Origin: Haloactinospora alba
GTDB taxonomy: Bacteria; Actinomycetota; Actinomycetes; Streptosporangiales; Streptosporangiaceae
Length of the DNA: 64,000 bases
NCBI RefSeq assembly: GCF_006717075.1
Contig: NZ_VFQC01000003.1
Location: 1-64,000 of the forward strand
Direction: 5' to 3'
Shown here: in pieces, positions 15,301 to 23,965 of the stretch
Numbering within the stretch: position 1 is the stretch's first letter
Layout of the letters: every line of letters starts with the position of its first letter
Notes under the pieces: model-generated
The model's database searches: none
Seen by the model: the letters and a program-made list of their open reading frames with translations, nothing else
What the model was told of the DNA's origin: nothing
Position numbers and translations under genes: made by a program

Positions 15301-15468
15301 GGACACCACGCTAGAGCAGGAACCACAGGTTTCACGCGGTTTTGTACATGCAGAACGGGGTATAAGTCGCTTTAACCTGCGAAAACGAGTAAAAATTTTT
15401 ACCAGGATCCTGCTATAAGGTAGGCCAAAATTAAGGTAAACCTGTGTTACCTGTGGCATCATGAAGTC
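15301..15468. promoter_or_regulatory. Divergent switch region with operator-like repeats
   Basis: This AT-rich gap lies between two divergent XRE genes. CCACAGGTTT at 15323-15332 recurs as its complement AAACCTGT at 15438-15445, with another ACCTGTGG at 15449-15456. Two TATAAG hexamers, at 15361-15366 and 15414-15419, could be -10 elements. The repeats near each start are the likely repressor operators. Confidence 0.6.
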
Positions 15469-15876
15469 ATGACAGCACCCCATGACGCACTAGCCGACGC
15501 ACTAGACGCGCGGCTAGACCACCTAGGGCTGACCCTGAACCAACTATGCGACCGCGCGGGGATCCGCTACGAGACCCTGCGCGCGATCCGTAAGGGCGAG
15601 AGCCGCCCGCAGCGGCGGACCGTCCGCAAGCTTGACCGGGCGCTCGGCTGGGATCCGGGACAGACTGAGCGCATACTCAACGGGTCGCCGCCGCCGGACG
15701 AGAGTCCCGAGGTGCGTTACGTGGACAGCACCGAGATGGAGATCCTTCGAGCGAACCTCCCAGAGGAGAGACGCGAAGCGCTGTTGCGCTGGCGGCGCGA
15801 AGAGCGTTCTCGGTTCCTCGAACGGATCGAGCTAGAAGAGCAGCTGTACCAACAGAAAAAAGACAAAGAGGAGTAG
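15469..15876 (+). CDS. XRE-family prophage repressor
   Basis: The 135-residue protein has an N-terminal XRE domain (LDHLGLTLNQLCDRAGIRYETLRAIRKGESRPQ... positions about 16-48, then KLDRALGWDPGQ). Its C-terminal half is charged and helical (EMEILRANLPEERREALLRWRREERSRF) and probably dimerises. It stands alone on the plus strand next to the integrase side and is divergent from the Cro-like gene, the usual place of an immunity repressor. The start is ATG 15469, close behind a promoter-like TATAAG at 15414. No strong ribosome site is visible, so the mRNA may be nearly leaderless. Confidence 0.75.
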   Translation: MTAPHDALADALDARLDHLGLTLNQLCDRAGIRYETLRAIRKGESRPQRRTVRKLDRALGWDPGQTERILNGSPPPDESPEVRYVDSTEMEILRANLPEERREALLRWRREERSRFLERIELEEQLYQQKKDKEE

Positions 15877-15985
15877 GACGCAGTACCTCCCCTATAGGTT
15901 GTCATTTTCAACCAAAATATTCGTACTGGCGTTCGAACGGACGAATCACTAGGATGCCCCAAGCATCGAATGTCAGGGGGATCGC

Positions 15986-16252
15986 ATGCTCAACCAGAAA
16001 CGTGTAGTAGCGCTTGCGGCGTTGTGTTGGGGAAGCGCTGTTACTGCCGGAGTGTCCGGCGTCGGTACGCATCTAGCCGGGCCGTTGGCTACAGCAGGAC
16101 TCACGGTAATGGTTGTCTATATAGTCCGGTCGGAACGCAAACGCGATGAAACATACTACCGTCTCGGCTACCGAGACGGATTGGACGATGCGCTGAAACA
16201 GGTTTCATGGCAAGAAAAAACAGAAGTTCCGAAACAGCGGGGCCAATCCTAG
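15986..16252 (+). CDS. Small membrane protein upstream of integrase
   Basis: The 88-residue protein begins with a signal-anchor-like helix (VVALAALCWGSAVTAGVSGVG) and a second hydrophobic segment (PLATAGLTVMVVYIVRS) at about 30-47. A charged tail follows (RKRDETYYRLGYRDGLDDALKQ). Its 3' end overlaps the integrase start by 46 bases, so it may regulate integrase translation. Small membrane proteins beside the immunity region often block superinfection, but this is only positional inference. Confidence 0.65.
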   Translation: MLNQKRVVALAALCWGSAVTAGVSGVGTHLAGPLATAGLTVMVVYIVRSERKRDETYYRLGYRDGLDDALKQVSWQEKTEVPKQRGQS

Positions 16253-17808
16253 CAATAGGATATATACGGGTTTCCATGGCGAGAGAAGAAATGATCTCGC
16301 CAGAGATCCAAAAAAACGCCATCATGCGATGGGCGAAGGAAAATAATCGTCGCATCGATGATGGCGATTGGATTATTGACCTCGACAAGAGTGGACGGAA
16401 TTTCAAGCGAAAAATCCAGAAAGCCATTGGCCGGGTTGAGTCTGGTGACAGGAAAGAAATAATAGCCTACCGGTATGATCGGTGGGGCCGGAATGCTGTA
16501 GAGTCTCTCGCTAATGTCGGGCGTCTTGAGCAGGCGGGCGGACGCCTGGTCTCTGTTACAGAACCACTAGACGCCGAAAGCGCGATTGGGAAATACAACC
16601 GCACCAATGCTTTCGCGCTGGCTGAAATGCAGTCAGATATCATCTCGGAGAACTGGCAGAGAGTAGGCGATTCCCGCCGGGCGCGAGGACTTCCGCATAC
16701 TGGCATGCAGGTGTACGGATATGTCAGACGCGGACGCATACCAGCGCCGCAAGGAGCAAGTCGAGCGTACATGACGGACGTTTCCAGTCCGGAGGAACGA
16801 TACGAGGTTATCCGAGAGCAGGAACCATACGTGCGGGAAATGTATCGCATGTACATATTCGGTTCCGGATTTACAAAAATCGCACAAACACTAAATGAAG
16901 CTGGGCAGAAAACAGTACTTGGATACCAATGGAGTGCATTCCGTGTTGCGGCATATCTAGACAGCGGGTTTGCGGCCGGTAAGATACGGAGCCATGCGAA
17001 AGAATGTACGTGTACACATCCGTCAACTTGCCCCAGCTCGGAATACATTGATGGTGCGCACGAACCAATAATAGAACCATGGGAATGGGAAAAATATAAA
17101 AAAGCCCGTGAAGATCGGCGTCGTAGGCCACCTCGTGCAGCCAATGCGCGAAATCCGCTCATTGGGTGTGCTCGATGCGGGGATTGTGGGGGTGCCCTGG
17201 TGTATACCCTCACATCATCGAAAAGAAATGTTCCTCAGTATTCTGTGATGCGCTGCTCATGGAAATACCAGCATGGCCGGTCCGAGTGTGTGGGAGGTAC
17301 GGGCAGGGCATCAGAAATAGAAAAAGAGGTTATTGAAAGCCTGGCGTCGGAACTTCCGCACCTGGAGAGCGAAGCTTCTAAGATCAAAACGGAATCCGGG
17401 GAATTGGCTTCACGGGATTCCAATGTTAAAGACGATTTGAAAGCAGAGATATCCCGGCTCACGCAAGCCCTCAAGAAAGCGGCCAAGGACCGGGCTATGA
17501 ACGATGTGCCCGACGACGTGTACCGCGAGACCATCGCTGACCTCACGGCAGCCCGCGACGCCAAACAGCACGAGCTTGACGCCCTCGAAGCAAGCGCATC
17601 AAGCGAGGAAGAAACCTCTGAACGCGTGCAGGTAGCGAGGAGCCTGGTCGAGGAGTGGGAGACGTTACCCGCTGAGGGGATAAATACCCTGCTTCGGGAA
17701 CTGGGGTGCCACATCACCATGCGCCGGGAGTACCCGCGCGGGCCACTGGACGTGCGCGTCTCGTGGTCATGGAGCGACCACGACGTGTGGGAGAGACCAG
17801 CCAGCTGA
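16207..17808 (+). CDS. Large serine recombinase (phage integrase)
   Basis: The 533-residue protein has the domain order of large serine integrases. The resolvase catalytic domain contains GYIRVS, with the nucleophile Ser23, and the YDRWGRNAVESL motif at about 93-104. The recombinase domain includes KIAQTLNEAGQKTVLGYQW, the zinc ribbon starts at GCARCGDCGGAL, and a long coiled coil follows (about 395-475, rich in KDDLKAEISRLTQALKK). It catalyses attP x attB recombination and probably inserted this prophage into the transporter gene that begins right after its stop. ATG 16207 overlaps the preceding small gene; a later ATG at 16276 would cut into the catalytic motif. Confidence 0.92.
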   Translation: MARKNRSSETAGPILAIGYIRVSMAREEMISPEIQKNAIMRWAKENNRRIDDGDWIIDLDKSGRNFKRKIQKAIGRVESGDRKEIIAYRYDRWGRNAVESLANVGRLEQAGGRLVSVTEPLDAESAIGKYNRTNAFALAEMQSDIISENWQRVGDSRRARGLPHTGMQVYGYVRRGRIPAPQGASRAYMTDVSSPEERYEVIREQEPYVREMYRMYIFGSGFTKIAQTLNEAGQKTVLGYQWSAFRVAAYLDSGFAAGKIRSHAKECTCTHPSTCPSSEYIDGAHEPIIEPWEWEKYKKAREDRRRRPPRAANARNPLIGCARCGDCGGALVYTLTSSKRNVPQYSVMRCSWKYQHGRSECVGGTGRASEIEKEVIESLASELPHLESEASKIKTESGELASRDSNVKDDLKAEISRLTQALKKAAKDRAMNDVPDDVYRETIADLTAARDAKQHELDALEASASSEEETSERVQVARSLVEEWETLPAEGINTLLRELGCHITMRREYPRGPLDVRVSWSWSDHDVWERPAS

Positions 17809-17850
17809 CTGGCATGAGTTGTGTTTTGGATGATTCGACAACCGTCATGA
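17809..17850. other. Probable right attachment junction of the prophage
   Basis: Between the integrase stop at 17808 and about 17840, the sequence passes from phage DNA to the coding sequence of a chromosomal transporter. Recognisable transporter codons (STTVMML) begin at 17835. The exact crossover dinucleotide cannot be set without the left junction. Confidence 0.6.
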
Positions 17851-18881
17851 TGCTGCCCATCGGGATGGCCGTGGTCAGCATGGTCACCCACCTGCGGGAC
17901 GGCCGCACCGACACGAACTTCGCGACCGCCCTGATGCTGGGCATCGCCTACGCGTCCTCCATCGGGTCGGTGTCCACCATCATCGGCACACCCCCGAACG
18001 CCTTCATGGTGGGCTACCTCGCCGACAACCACGACATAGCGATCGGTTTCGGCCAGTGGATGCTCGTCGGTGTCCCGCTGGCGGTGGTGTTCCTGGTGCT
18101 GGCGTGGTTCGTGCTGACCCGGCTCGTGTACCCGCCCGCCATCTCCCGGATTCCCGGCGGCCGGGACCTCGTCCGCCGGGAGCTGCGGGACATGGGGCCG
18201 GTGTCGCGCGGTGAGTGGACCGTGCTGGCGGTGTTCGTCGGCGCCGCGTTCTGCTGGATCGTCGTCCCCCTGCTCGCCGACACCGCCACCGTCGGTGAGG
18301 CGCTGCCGTGGCTGGGCCGGGTCTCCGACGCCGGGATCGCGATGCTCGCCGCCGTCCTGCTGTTCGTCATCCCGGTGGACGGACGCCGCGGGACCGCCGC
18401 CCTGGACTGGGACACCGCCGTACAACTGCCGTGGGGGATCCTGCTGCTGTTCGGCGGCGGGCTCAGCCTCTCCAGCCAGTTCGAGGCGACCGGCCTGAGC
18501 GAGTGGATCGGTGAACGCGTCGGCCTGCTCAGCGCCGTTCCGGGATGGGTGCTGATCCTGACCGTGGCCCTCCTGGTGCTGCTGCTGACCGAGCTCACCA
18601 GCAACACGGCCACCGCCACGATCTTCGTGCCGATCCTCGCCGGAGTGGCGCTGGGTATGGGGCTGGACGTGCTGACGCTGGTGGTGCCCGCCGCGTTGGC
18701 GGCGTCGCTGGCGTTCATGCTGCCGGTGGCGACCCCGCCCAACGCGATCGCGTTCGGTTCCGGGTACCTGCGCATCGGCCAGATGGTCCGAGCGGGGCTG
18801 TGGCTGAACATCATCGCGGTGGTGCTGACCATGGCGGTGATGTACACCGTCGCCGCGTGGGTGTTCTCCCTCTCGCTCTGA
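17814..18881 (+). pseudogene. DASS/SLC13 anion transporter, 5' part removed by prophage
   Basis: From about 17835 the frame reads as the C-terminal two thirds of a divalent-anion:sodium symporter. It has STTVMMLPIGMAVV, SIGSVSTIIGTPPNAFMVGY, a middle with LLFGGGLSLSSQFEATGLSEWIG, and NTATATIFVPILA followed by MLPVATPPNAIAFGSGYL. The paired S-N/T-T-P motifs and eight or so membrane segments are typical of the family. About 130-150 N-terminal residues are missing, and the frame instead runs back into the integrase end. An ATG at 17814 could start a truncated product but would lack the first scaffold helices, so transport is unlikely. The lost part should lie beyond the left end of the prophage. 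Confidence 0.8.
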
Positions 18882-18936
18882 CACGTGCGGGCGTCAGTCC
18901 CCGGCCGGCCGCTCGCGCGTAGGATCGGGACCGGAG

Positions 18937-19551
18937 ATGAGAACGATCAACCGCGGCGGCGAGTACGAGTTCGAGCTCAAGAAGTCCCGCTTCCTGTGCG
19001 CCCTCGCGCGGGTGGCCAGCGAGGACGAGGCGCGGACCTTCATCGCCGAACGCCGCAAGACGCACTGGAACGCCGCCCACAACTGCACCGCCTACGTGGT
19101 GGGTGACGACGGCGGGGTGCAGCGTTCCAGCGACGACGGCGAACCCTCGGGAACCGCCGGAGTCCCGATGCTGGAGGTGCTGCGGCACCGCGGCATCACC
19201 GACACGGCCGCCGTGGTGACCCGCTACTTCGGCGGGGTGAAACTGGGGGCCGGAGGGCTGATCCGCGCCTACGGCAACGCCGTATCCGCCGCGCTCGACC
19301 ACGTGGGTGTGGTGGAGCGGCGCACCCTCCTGGTGGTGCAGGTGGCGGTCGACTACCAGCGGGCCGGCCGGGTGGAGAGCGGGCTGCGCGAGTCCGGGTA
19401 CGAGGTGCGCGACGTTCGTTACGGCGGCGACGCCCGGTTCGAGCTCGCGCTCGCCGAGGCCGACCTGGCGGCGCTTCGGGCGTGGCTGGCCGAGGTGACC
19501 TCCGGGTGGGCCGAGTGCGAGGTGCTGGGCACCACCACCGTCGAGACCTGA
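18937..19551 (+). CDS. YigZ/IMPACT-family protein
   Basis: The 204-residue protein carries the family hallmark in full: an N-terminal domain with KKSRFLCALARV, EDEARTFI, HWNAAHNCTAYVVG, SSDDGEPSGTAGVPML, TDTAAVVTRYFGGVKLGAGGLIRAYGNAV, and a C-terminal ferredoxin-like half (about 130-204). Bacterial members are conserved but without a settled function; eukaryotic IMPACT regulates the kinase GCN2. ATG 18937 follows a CCGGAG site. It is not linked to the broken transporter and is followed by a small hairpin. Confidence 0.9.
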   Translation: MRTINRGGEYEFELKKSRFLCALARVASEDEARTFIAERRKTHWNAAHNCTAYVVGDDGGVQRSSDDGEPSGTAGVPMLEVLRHRGITDTAAVVTRYFGGVKLGAGGLIRAYGNAVSAALDHVGVVERRTLLVVQVAVDYQRAGRVESGLRESGYEVRDVRYGGDARFELALAEADLAALRAWLAEVTSGWAECEVLGTTTVET

Positions 19552-19559
19552 GGCGGGGA

Positions 19560-19577
19560 GCCTCCGCGCGGGGAGGC
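19560..19577 (+). terminator. Short stem-loop after the YigZ gene
   Basis: GCCTCC at 19560-19565 pairs with GGAGGC at 19572-19577, eight bases after the stop codon. It is short but GC-rich and well placed. Confidence 0.45.
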
Positions 19578-19656
19578 CGCACCGGTCGGCTACGTTCGGC
19601 GGGGCGCGGCGTTCTAGGATGTCCGCACGTCTACGCCTGTGAGGGAGTGAGCGGTC

Positions 19657-21108
19657 ATGCGTACCTGGCGGGTCGCGCTGGCCACCACGGCGGTGGGGCT
19701 GCTGTCCGCAACCGCCTGTACCGGTGGGCAGTCCGGCCAGTCCGGGGACTCGCCCGACCCGCTCCCCACCACCTACAGCGGCGATCCCCCTCCCGGATCC
19801 GCGGGCTCCCCGTCGCGTTTCCTGCACGGGCGCGGGGCGGACGGGCCGGACATACTGGATGACGCCGGCGGGGTGCGTATCACCTCGCTCGGCAACGCGT
19901 TCCTGATCAGCTCGAACAGCGGCGAACAGCACCTGCTGCAGCGCCCCGAGGGCGGCGAGGTGCTGTGGGAGGGCGACCAGCGGATCGAGCGGATCGGTTC
20001 GGACCGCGACGGTTCCGAGGTGCTGGTGCTGCGTTCCGGAAGCGGGGACTCCGCCACGACCACGGTGGTGGACGACACGGGGGAGACCGTGTGGCGCGGT
20101 TCCGGGCCGCGCGAACGCTACCTGGACGGGGTGGTGGTGCGCTATCCGCCGGAGTGGAGTCCCGACGGCCCCTACGGTGAGTTCACCGTGCTGGACACCG
20201 GCGGGAACGAGCTGTGGGACTTCACGTTCGAGGAGCCGCCGGACAGCGCCGACTCCGGCGACGATGACGAGGACGGCACCTCCGAGGACGGGCAGGAGGG
20301 GAAGGACGAGCAGGACGGGCAGGACGAGGACGACGGCACCAACCGGGCGGGCGTTCCCGTGGGCGCGCGTCAGGACACGCTGCTGCTGGACGACGGATCC
20401 GGTGGGCTCCAGGCGCGCCAACTGCCCCGGGACGGGGAGGAGGCCGGCGGGACGCTGTGGAGTGTCAGCGGGAACGCTTCCGAGATCGCCGGGAACGTCG
20501 CGTCCCCCACACCGACCCCTCACCTTGTGGACTTCTACGAGCTTCCGGCCCAGAGCGGGGAACCGGCCTCCGGAGAGGGGGGAACCGCGACGGACACCGC
20601 CGCGCTGTTCCGGTGGGGGTTCTCCCAGGAACCGTCCGTGCTGACGATGCACGACCTGCGCAGCGGCGAACTGCTGTGGCGTCTCACCGAGCCGGGCGTC
20701 AACCCCGCCGGGAGGGAGTTCGACCCGGACCCCGTTTCCGGCAGCGTGTACGACTCCACCACCCGGACCCTGCTGCTGCCGCAGGGCAGCGGCCAGGCGC
20801 CGGTGGCGGCGGTGGATCTGGTCACCGGCGCGATCCGCTGGGAGTTCGACGACGCGGACGAACGTGCCATCTCGCCCGCGTTCGCGTGGAACGGCCGGAT
20901 CTTCGGGGACACCCGGGGTGCCGGTTCCGACAGTTCCTCCCAGGTGGTGCTGGAGGCCCGTACCAAGGAGACGGAGACGGGCGCGCTGGACGCCTACGTC
21001 GAGACCGCCACCGAGGACGGCCACATCCTGGCGGTCCAGAACCGGCAACGTTTCGTTTTCGCCCCGGAGGAGGGCGCCGGGCGGGAATCCCCGGGCTCGC
21101 GGGAATGA
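19657..21108 (+). CDS. Lipoprotein with PQQ-like beta-propeller
   Basis: The 483-residue protein starts with a lipoprotein signal (ALATTAVGLLSATAC, with Cys21 as the likely lipidation site). It continues with repeated strands ending in W/LW and GE-x-x-W patterns (GEVLWEGDQRIERIG, GETVWRGSG, NELWDFTFEE, GELLWRLTEPG, GAIRWEFDDADE), which mark a PQQ-type propeller. An acidic low-complexity insert lies at about 200-232. Such exported propellers often act in cell-envelope assembly or signalling; no specific role is evident. It precedes the ECF sigma factor and the type VII-like island on the same strand but is separated from them by a hairpin. Confidence 0.75.
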   Translation: MRTWRVALATTAVGLLSATACTGGQSGQSGDSPDPLPTTYSGDPPPGSAGSPSRFLHGRGADGPDILDDAGGVRITSLGNAFLISSNSGEQHLLQRPEGGEVLWEGDQRIERIGSDRDGSEVLVLRSGSGDSATTTVVDDTGETVWRGSGPRERYLDGVVVRYPPEWSPDGPYGEFTVLDTGGNELWDFTFEEPPDSADSGDDDEDGTSEDGQEGKDEQDGQDEDDGTNRAGVPVGARQDTLLLDDGSGGLQARQLPRDGEEAGGTLWSVSGNASEIAGNVASPTPTPHLVDFYELPAQSGEPASGEGGTATDTAALFRWGFSQEPSVLTMHDLRSGELLWRLTEPGVNPAGREFDPDPVSGSVYDSTTRTLLLPQGSGQAPVAAVDLVTGAIRWEFDDADERAISPAFAWNGRIFGDTRGAGSDSSSQVVLEARTKETETGALDAYVETATEDGHILAVQNRQRFVFAPEEGAGRESPGSRE

Positions 21109-21113
21109 CCCCA

Positions 21114-21130
21114 CCCACCGGGACGGTGGG
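21114..21130 (+). terminator. Short stem-loop after the propeller lipoprotein gene
   Basis: CCCACC at 21114-21119 pairs with GGTGGG at 21125-21130, six bases after the stop. Confidence 0.45.
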
Positions 21131-21313
21131 ACCGTCCTGCCGCGCGGCCCGTTTCCCCGCCCGGTAGGGCGACGGGACACGCGGGGCGATGGAAGGTGGT
21201 CGGATTGGCCACAATCGGCCACAACTCCGGTTTGTCGCACTTTTCGCATTGCAGTTCTGATTGAATTGCACGAGTGTGCGCGCCCCGCGGGGCGCGTCGT
21301 TCCTCACCCCCGT

Positions 21314-21330
21314 TGTTACTGTCCGTAACA
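21314..21330 (+). promoter_or_regulatory. Inverted repeat upstream of the ECF sigma gene
   Basis: TGTTAC at 21314-21319 and GTAACA at 21325-21330 form an exact inverted repeat with a 5-base centre, 42 bases before the sigma factor start. This is the size and place of a repressor or activator site. The factor that binds it is unknown. Confidence 0.45.
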
Positions 21331-21371
21331 GGCGTGGGTGGTTTACGTGTCCTCTACCCCCCATTCCTTAC

Positions 21372-21935
21372 ATGCCCGAACACGTGCCTCCGCCCCGCCG
21401 CCGTTCCCGCAGCGACACGCCGCACCTCAGCCGTTACGAACACGACCTGTGGTGGTTCCGGGACCTGCGGGACACCCACTGCCGCCCGTTACTCGCTTTC
21501 ATCCAGCGCATCTCGGACACTGACCCCCACAAGGCCGAGGACGTCGTCCAGGAGGTACTGGCCCGCGCCTGGTGCCGCCGCCACGAACTCACCGGCGGCA
21601 TATCCGGTGCGCGCCCCTGGCTGTACACCGTCGCCCGGCACTACGTCATCGACGCCGAACGCGCCCGGCGCGCCCGTCCGCCGGAGGTCAGCGGACCGCA
21701 CGAGGACGTGCGCACCGTCCCCGACCCCACCTCGGCCGTACTCGACCGGCTGACAGTGCAGCAGGCACTGGCGACCCTCCCGCCGGCCCAGCGCCAGACA
21801 CTGGACTACGTCTACCTGCGTGACTACACAGTGGCGGAGGCGGCCCAACGGCTCGGGGTCCCGGTCGGCACGGTGAAGTCCCGCTGCCACAACGCCTTCC
21901 GGCGCCTGCGCGAGACCTACGGCGCCTCCGCCTGA
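21372..21935 (+). CDS. ECF-type RNA polymerase sigma factor
   Basis: From ATG 21372 the 187-residue product has region 2 (LLAFIQRISDTDPHKAEDVVQEVLARAW, with the DVVQEV motif) and ARPWLYTVARHYVIDAERAR. After a short linker comes region 4 (ALATLPPAQRQTLDYVYLRDYTVAEAAQRLGVPVGTVKSR, seen as about 125-165). This is the standard two-domain ECF layout, similar to the SigL group of actinomycetes. No anti-sigma gene is adjacent; the next gene is convergent. It lies at the border of the type VII-like island and could control it, but only position suggests that. The longer open frame upstream has no ribosome site. Confidence 0.85.
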   Translation: MPEHVPPPRRRSRSDTPHLSRYEHDLWWFRDLRDTHCRPLLAFIQRISDTDPHKAEDVVQEVLARAWCRRHELTGGISGARPWLYTVARHYVIDAERARRARPPEVSGPHEDVRTVPDPTSAVLDRLTVQQALATLPPAQRQTLDYVYLRDYTVAEAAQRLGVPVGTVKSRCHNAFRRLRETYGASA

Positions 21936-21984
21936 GAGCGGGGCTGTCCCCCACCGGCCGGAAAGGCCGGGAGCGAACCTCCGG

Positions 21985-23424
21985 TCACGGCCGTTCGGTG
22001 GGAAGGGGAACCACAACCGAGGCGCCCAGCGCTCCGGTATCCACCCACCCGCTCTCGTGGGCGCGCCACTGCCAGTGGGCGTGCGGCGACTCCCCGGCCG
22101 CGATGACGACCACCCCTTCGGGAAGCTCCGCCAGTACCTCCCGTTCGCTGGCCGTGAGCACCCGCGGTACCGCGACGAACCGCCGCTTCCCGGGTGGGGC
22201 GCCTGGCCCCGTGATCGGTCCTGAGCTCTCCGCCGGGGCGGGCGGCGGCGCGTTCTGCTGGATCCGCGCGATCCCCTGCGAGCCGGAAAGGGTCGTGACC
22301 TTCGCCCCGCGCCCGGCGAGCCCCTCGGCGAGTACCCGCACGGTGTCGCCCGCCGTGGAACGGTGTCCCGCGACCAGCAGTACGCTGTCCAACCGGGAGA
22401 GGTCCACGAACAACCGCCAGTCGCCGTCCGCTCCCACACTGGTCAGCAGCTCGGTGCGGGGACGGACCGCCGACTGCGAGGTCGTGGTGGTGAACGGGAC
22501 CGCGGAGGTCGCGGAACGCCCCGCCACCTGCTGCCACGTGGTCGTGTCGACACTGCGCCACGAGGAGGCGGGCAGCGTCGCGTCTGCGGGAACCACGACC
22601 AGCAGCTCCTCCGGCGCCGTCCACACCGCGACCGGACGCGCCGCCACAGTGGCTGGGGCGGCCTGCAGTTCCAGCACCGCGACACCGGCGCGCCGCTGCT
22701 CCCCCGTACCGTCGGCGATCCGCTCCGCGGCGCGTTTCCGTCGTCGGCGGGCCTGCAACAGCCGCACCGGCAACGGCCAGCGGGGTTTGCGCCATCCGAG
22801 ACGGGCGACGGCGACGAACGGCCACGCTACGGCGCGGAACACGGGTTGCCACCACAGCGCCAAGCCGGTCAGCAGCAACAGTCCCGCCGCAGCCCCGCCC
22901 AGCAGTTTCGGGTCCACCGGCGGTTCGTCACTGTCGTCCTCGGAGGCCGCCTCTGAGGGAGAGGCGGCCGGGCTCTCCTCCGGCGTCGCTTCGGGGGACG
23001 GGGACGGGATGGGCTCGCCCGCCTCGGCCGCATCCTCGGCCTCCGCGACGCACAACGGGTCGTTCCCCGAGGAGACACCGTCACCGGAGGCGTCGGAGGG
23101 CAGCACGAGCTTCCATCCCGGCTCCAGGTCGCGCTCGCTGCCGAGCTCGCCGCCCTCGGGCTGGGTCCGCCCCTCGTTGAGCTGATAGATGTCCGAAGCG
23201 CGCAACTTGTCGCCGAGCGTGCGCTCGGCGACGGCGAACAGGCCGTCGGACGAGTCCTCCACGGTGTAGTAGTTCACCTCGGGGCAGAGTTCGCGCGCCT
23301 CCTCTAGTGACAACGCGTCCCCCGAGGGCTCCGGCGTCGTCTCGGCGTGCGCGGCACCCCCCGCGGCGCCGCACCAGACACTCGCCGCCAGTGCCGCGCC
23401 GACCCCTAGCGTTCGCGTCCGCAT
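21985..23424 (-). CDS. LysM-domain membrane protein of the type VII-like island
   Basis: From ATG 23424 (good GGAAGG site) the 479-residue product has a signal peptide ending AAGGAAHAE and a LysM-like domain at about 40-105 (YYTVEDSSDGLFAVAERTLG, then RASDIYQLNEG and PGWKLVLP). Next come an acidic proline/serine spacer, a membrane segment at about 170-190 (LLGGAAAGLLLLTGLALWWQP) and a cytoplasmic C-terminal half of 260 residues without a recognised family. It is divergent from the WXG100-type gene and EssC/EccC ATPase gene, which suggests it belongs to the secretion machine, perhaps as the peptidoglycan-binding link that EccB provides elsewhere. That role is inferred. Confidence 0.7.
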   Translation of the reverse strand: MRTRTLGVGAALAASVWCGAAGGAAHAETTPEPSGDALSLEEARELCPEVNYYTVEDSSDGLFAVAERTLGDKLRASDIYQLNEGRTQPEGGELGSERDLEPGWKLVLPSDASGDGVSSGNDPLCVAEAEDAAEAGEPIPSPSPEATPEESPAASPSEAASEDDSDEPPVDPKLLGGAAAGLLLLTGLALWWQPVFRAVAWPFVAVARLGWRKPRWPLPVRLLQARRRRKRAAERIADGTGEQRRAGVAVLELQAAPATVAARPVAVWTAPEELLVVVPADATLPASSWRSVDTTTWQQVAGRSATSAVPFTTTTSQSAVRPRTELLTSVGADGDWRLFVDLSRLDSVLLVAGHRSTAGDTVRVLAEGLAGRGAKVTTLSGSQGIARIQQNAPPPAPAESSGPITGPGAPPGKRRFVAVPRVLTASEREVLAELPEGVVVIAAGESPHAHWQWRAHESGWVDTGALGASVVVPLPTERP

Positions 23425-23671
23425 CGCCGCCTTCCGTTCGTTGCGTCTCCCGCGACCCGTCGGGGCCGCCGCGGAAGTGGCCGTAGCCCCTCCCCACGGC
23501 AGTACGCGTGGCACCGCGAAGCGGTTCACTCCCGATTCGGCCGGCGTCGCGGTGAACTCCACGGCGCCCGCGTCCGTACGCCCGGGTGCGGCCGGGACTG
23601 TTCCACCGGCCCGCCCCGGCCGGCCCGCCCGGCGGCCGGGAACACCACGACCACCCGACCGTGGAGGACAC

Positions 23672-23965
23672 ATGGCCCAGTACAAGGTCGACTCCGACCA
23701 GACCGAGGAGACCTCCAGCTCGCTCAAGGCCGACTTCGAGGAGTTCGAGGAGCGGTTGGAGAACATCAAGTCCAAGGTCGACGGCCTGCTGGAGGACGGT
23801 TACGCCACGCCCAAGGCCGAGGAGAAGTTCTCCCCGTTCTTCAAGCAGTTCCAGGACGGTTTCAAGGACGTGAACGAGGGGCTCAAGGGCATCAGCGAGT
23901 ACCTCGACGCCGTCGGCAAGAAGTTCCAGGAAACCGACGACGAGCTGGGCAAACAGCTCGGCTAG
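23672..23965 (+). CDS. WXG100-size ESAT-6-like protein
   Basis: The 97-residue protein is entirely helical, with the length and heptad character of ESAT-6/WXG100 secreted proteins. It lies directly before the type VII ATPase gene, the standard place. It begins MAQYKVDSDQTEETSSSLKA and has a mid-turn around GYATPKAEEKF where the family usually has W-x-G; the tryptophan is absent. A FKDVNEGLKGISEYLDAVGKKFQETDDEL helix follows (about 65-93), and its YLDAVGKKFQETDDEL end is close to the Y-x-x-x-D/E export signal. It would be exported as a dimer. Good GGAGG site before ATG 23672. Confidence 0.75.
   Translation: MAQYKVDSDQTEETSSSLKADFEEFEERLENIKSKVDGLLEDGYATPKAEEKFSPFFKQFQDGFKDVNEGLKGISEYLDAVGKKFQETDDELGKQLG

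Larger units (their letters stand above)
1..17830. mobile_element. Prophage, right arm (left end outside window)
   Basis: The region carries recognisable phage modules: terminase, portal and minor capsid genes, SSB, replication initiator, RecT with a YqaJ exonuclease, divergent repressor genes and a large serine integrase. Nearly all genes from 884 to 15300 run on the minus strand. Repressor, membrane protein and integrase run on the plus strand at the right edge. The integrase ends at 17808 and the 3' part of a chromosomal transporter gene begins within about 30 bases, so the right junction lies there. The left end is not in the window: capsid, tail and lysis genes are still missing, and the window opens inside a gene. 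That it is a prophage is clear from gene content; whether it is inducible cannot be judged. Confidence 0.95.

Noticed and set aside
18811-21249. 812-residue open frame on the minus strand
   Set aside because: It lies opposite the YigZ and propeller genes, which have clear family signatures, and its product is the Gly/Arg/Val-rich kind expected from antisense of GC-rich genes.
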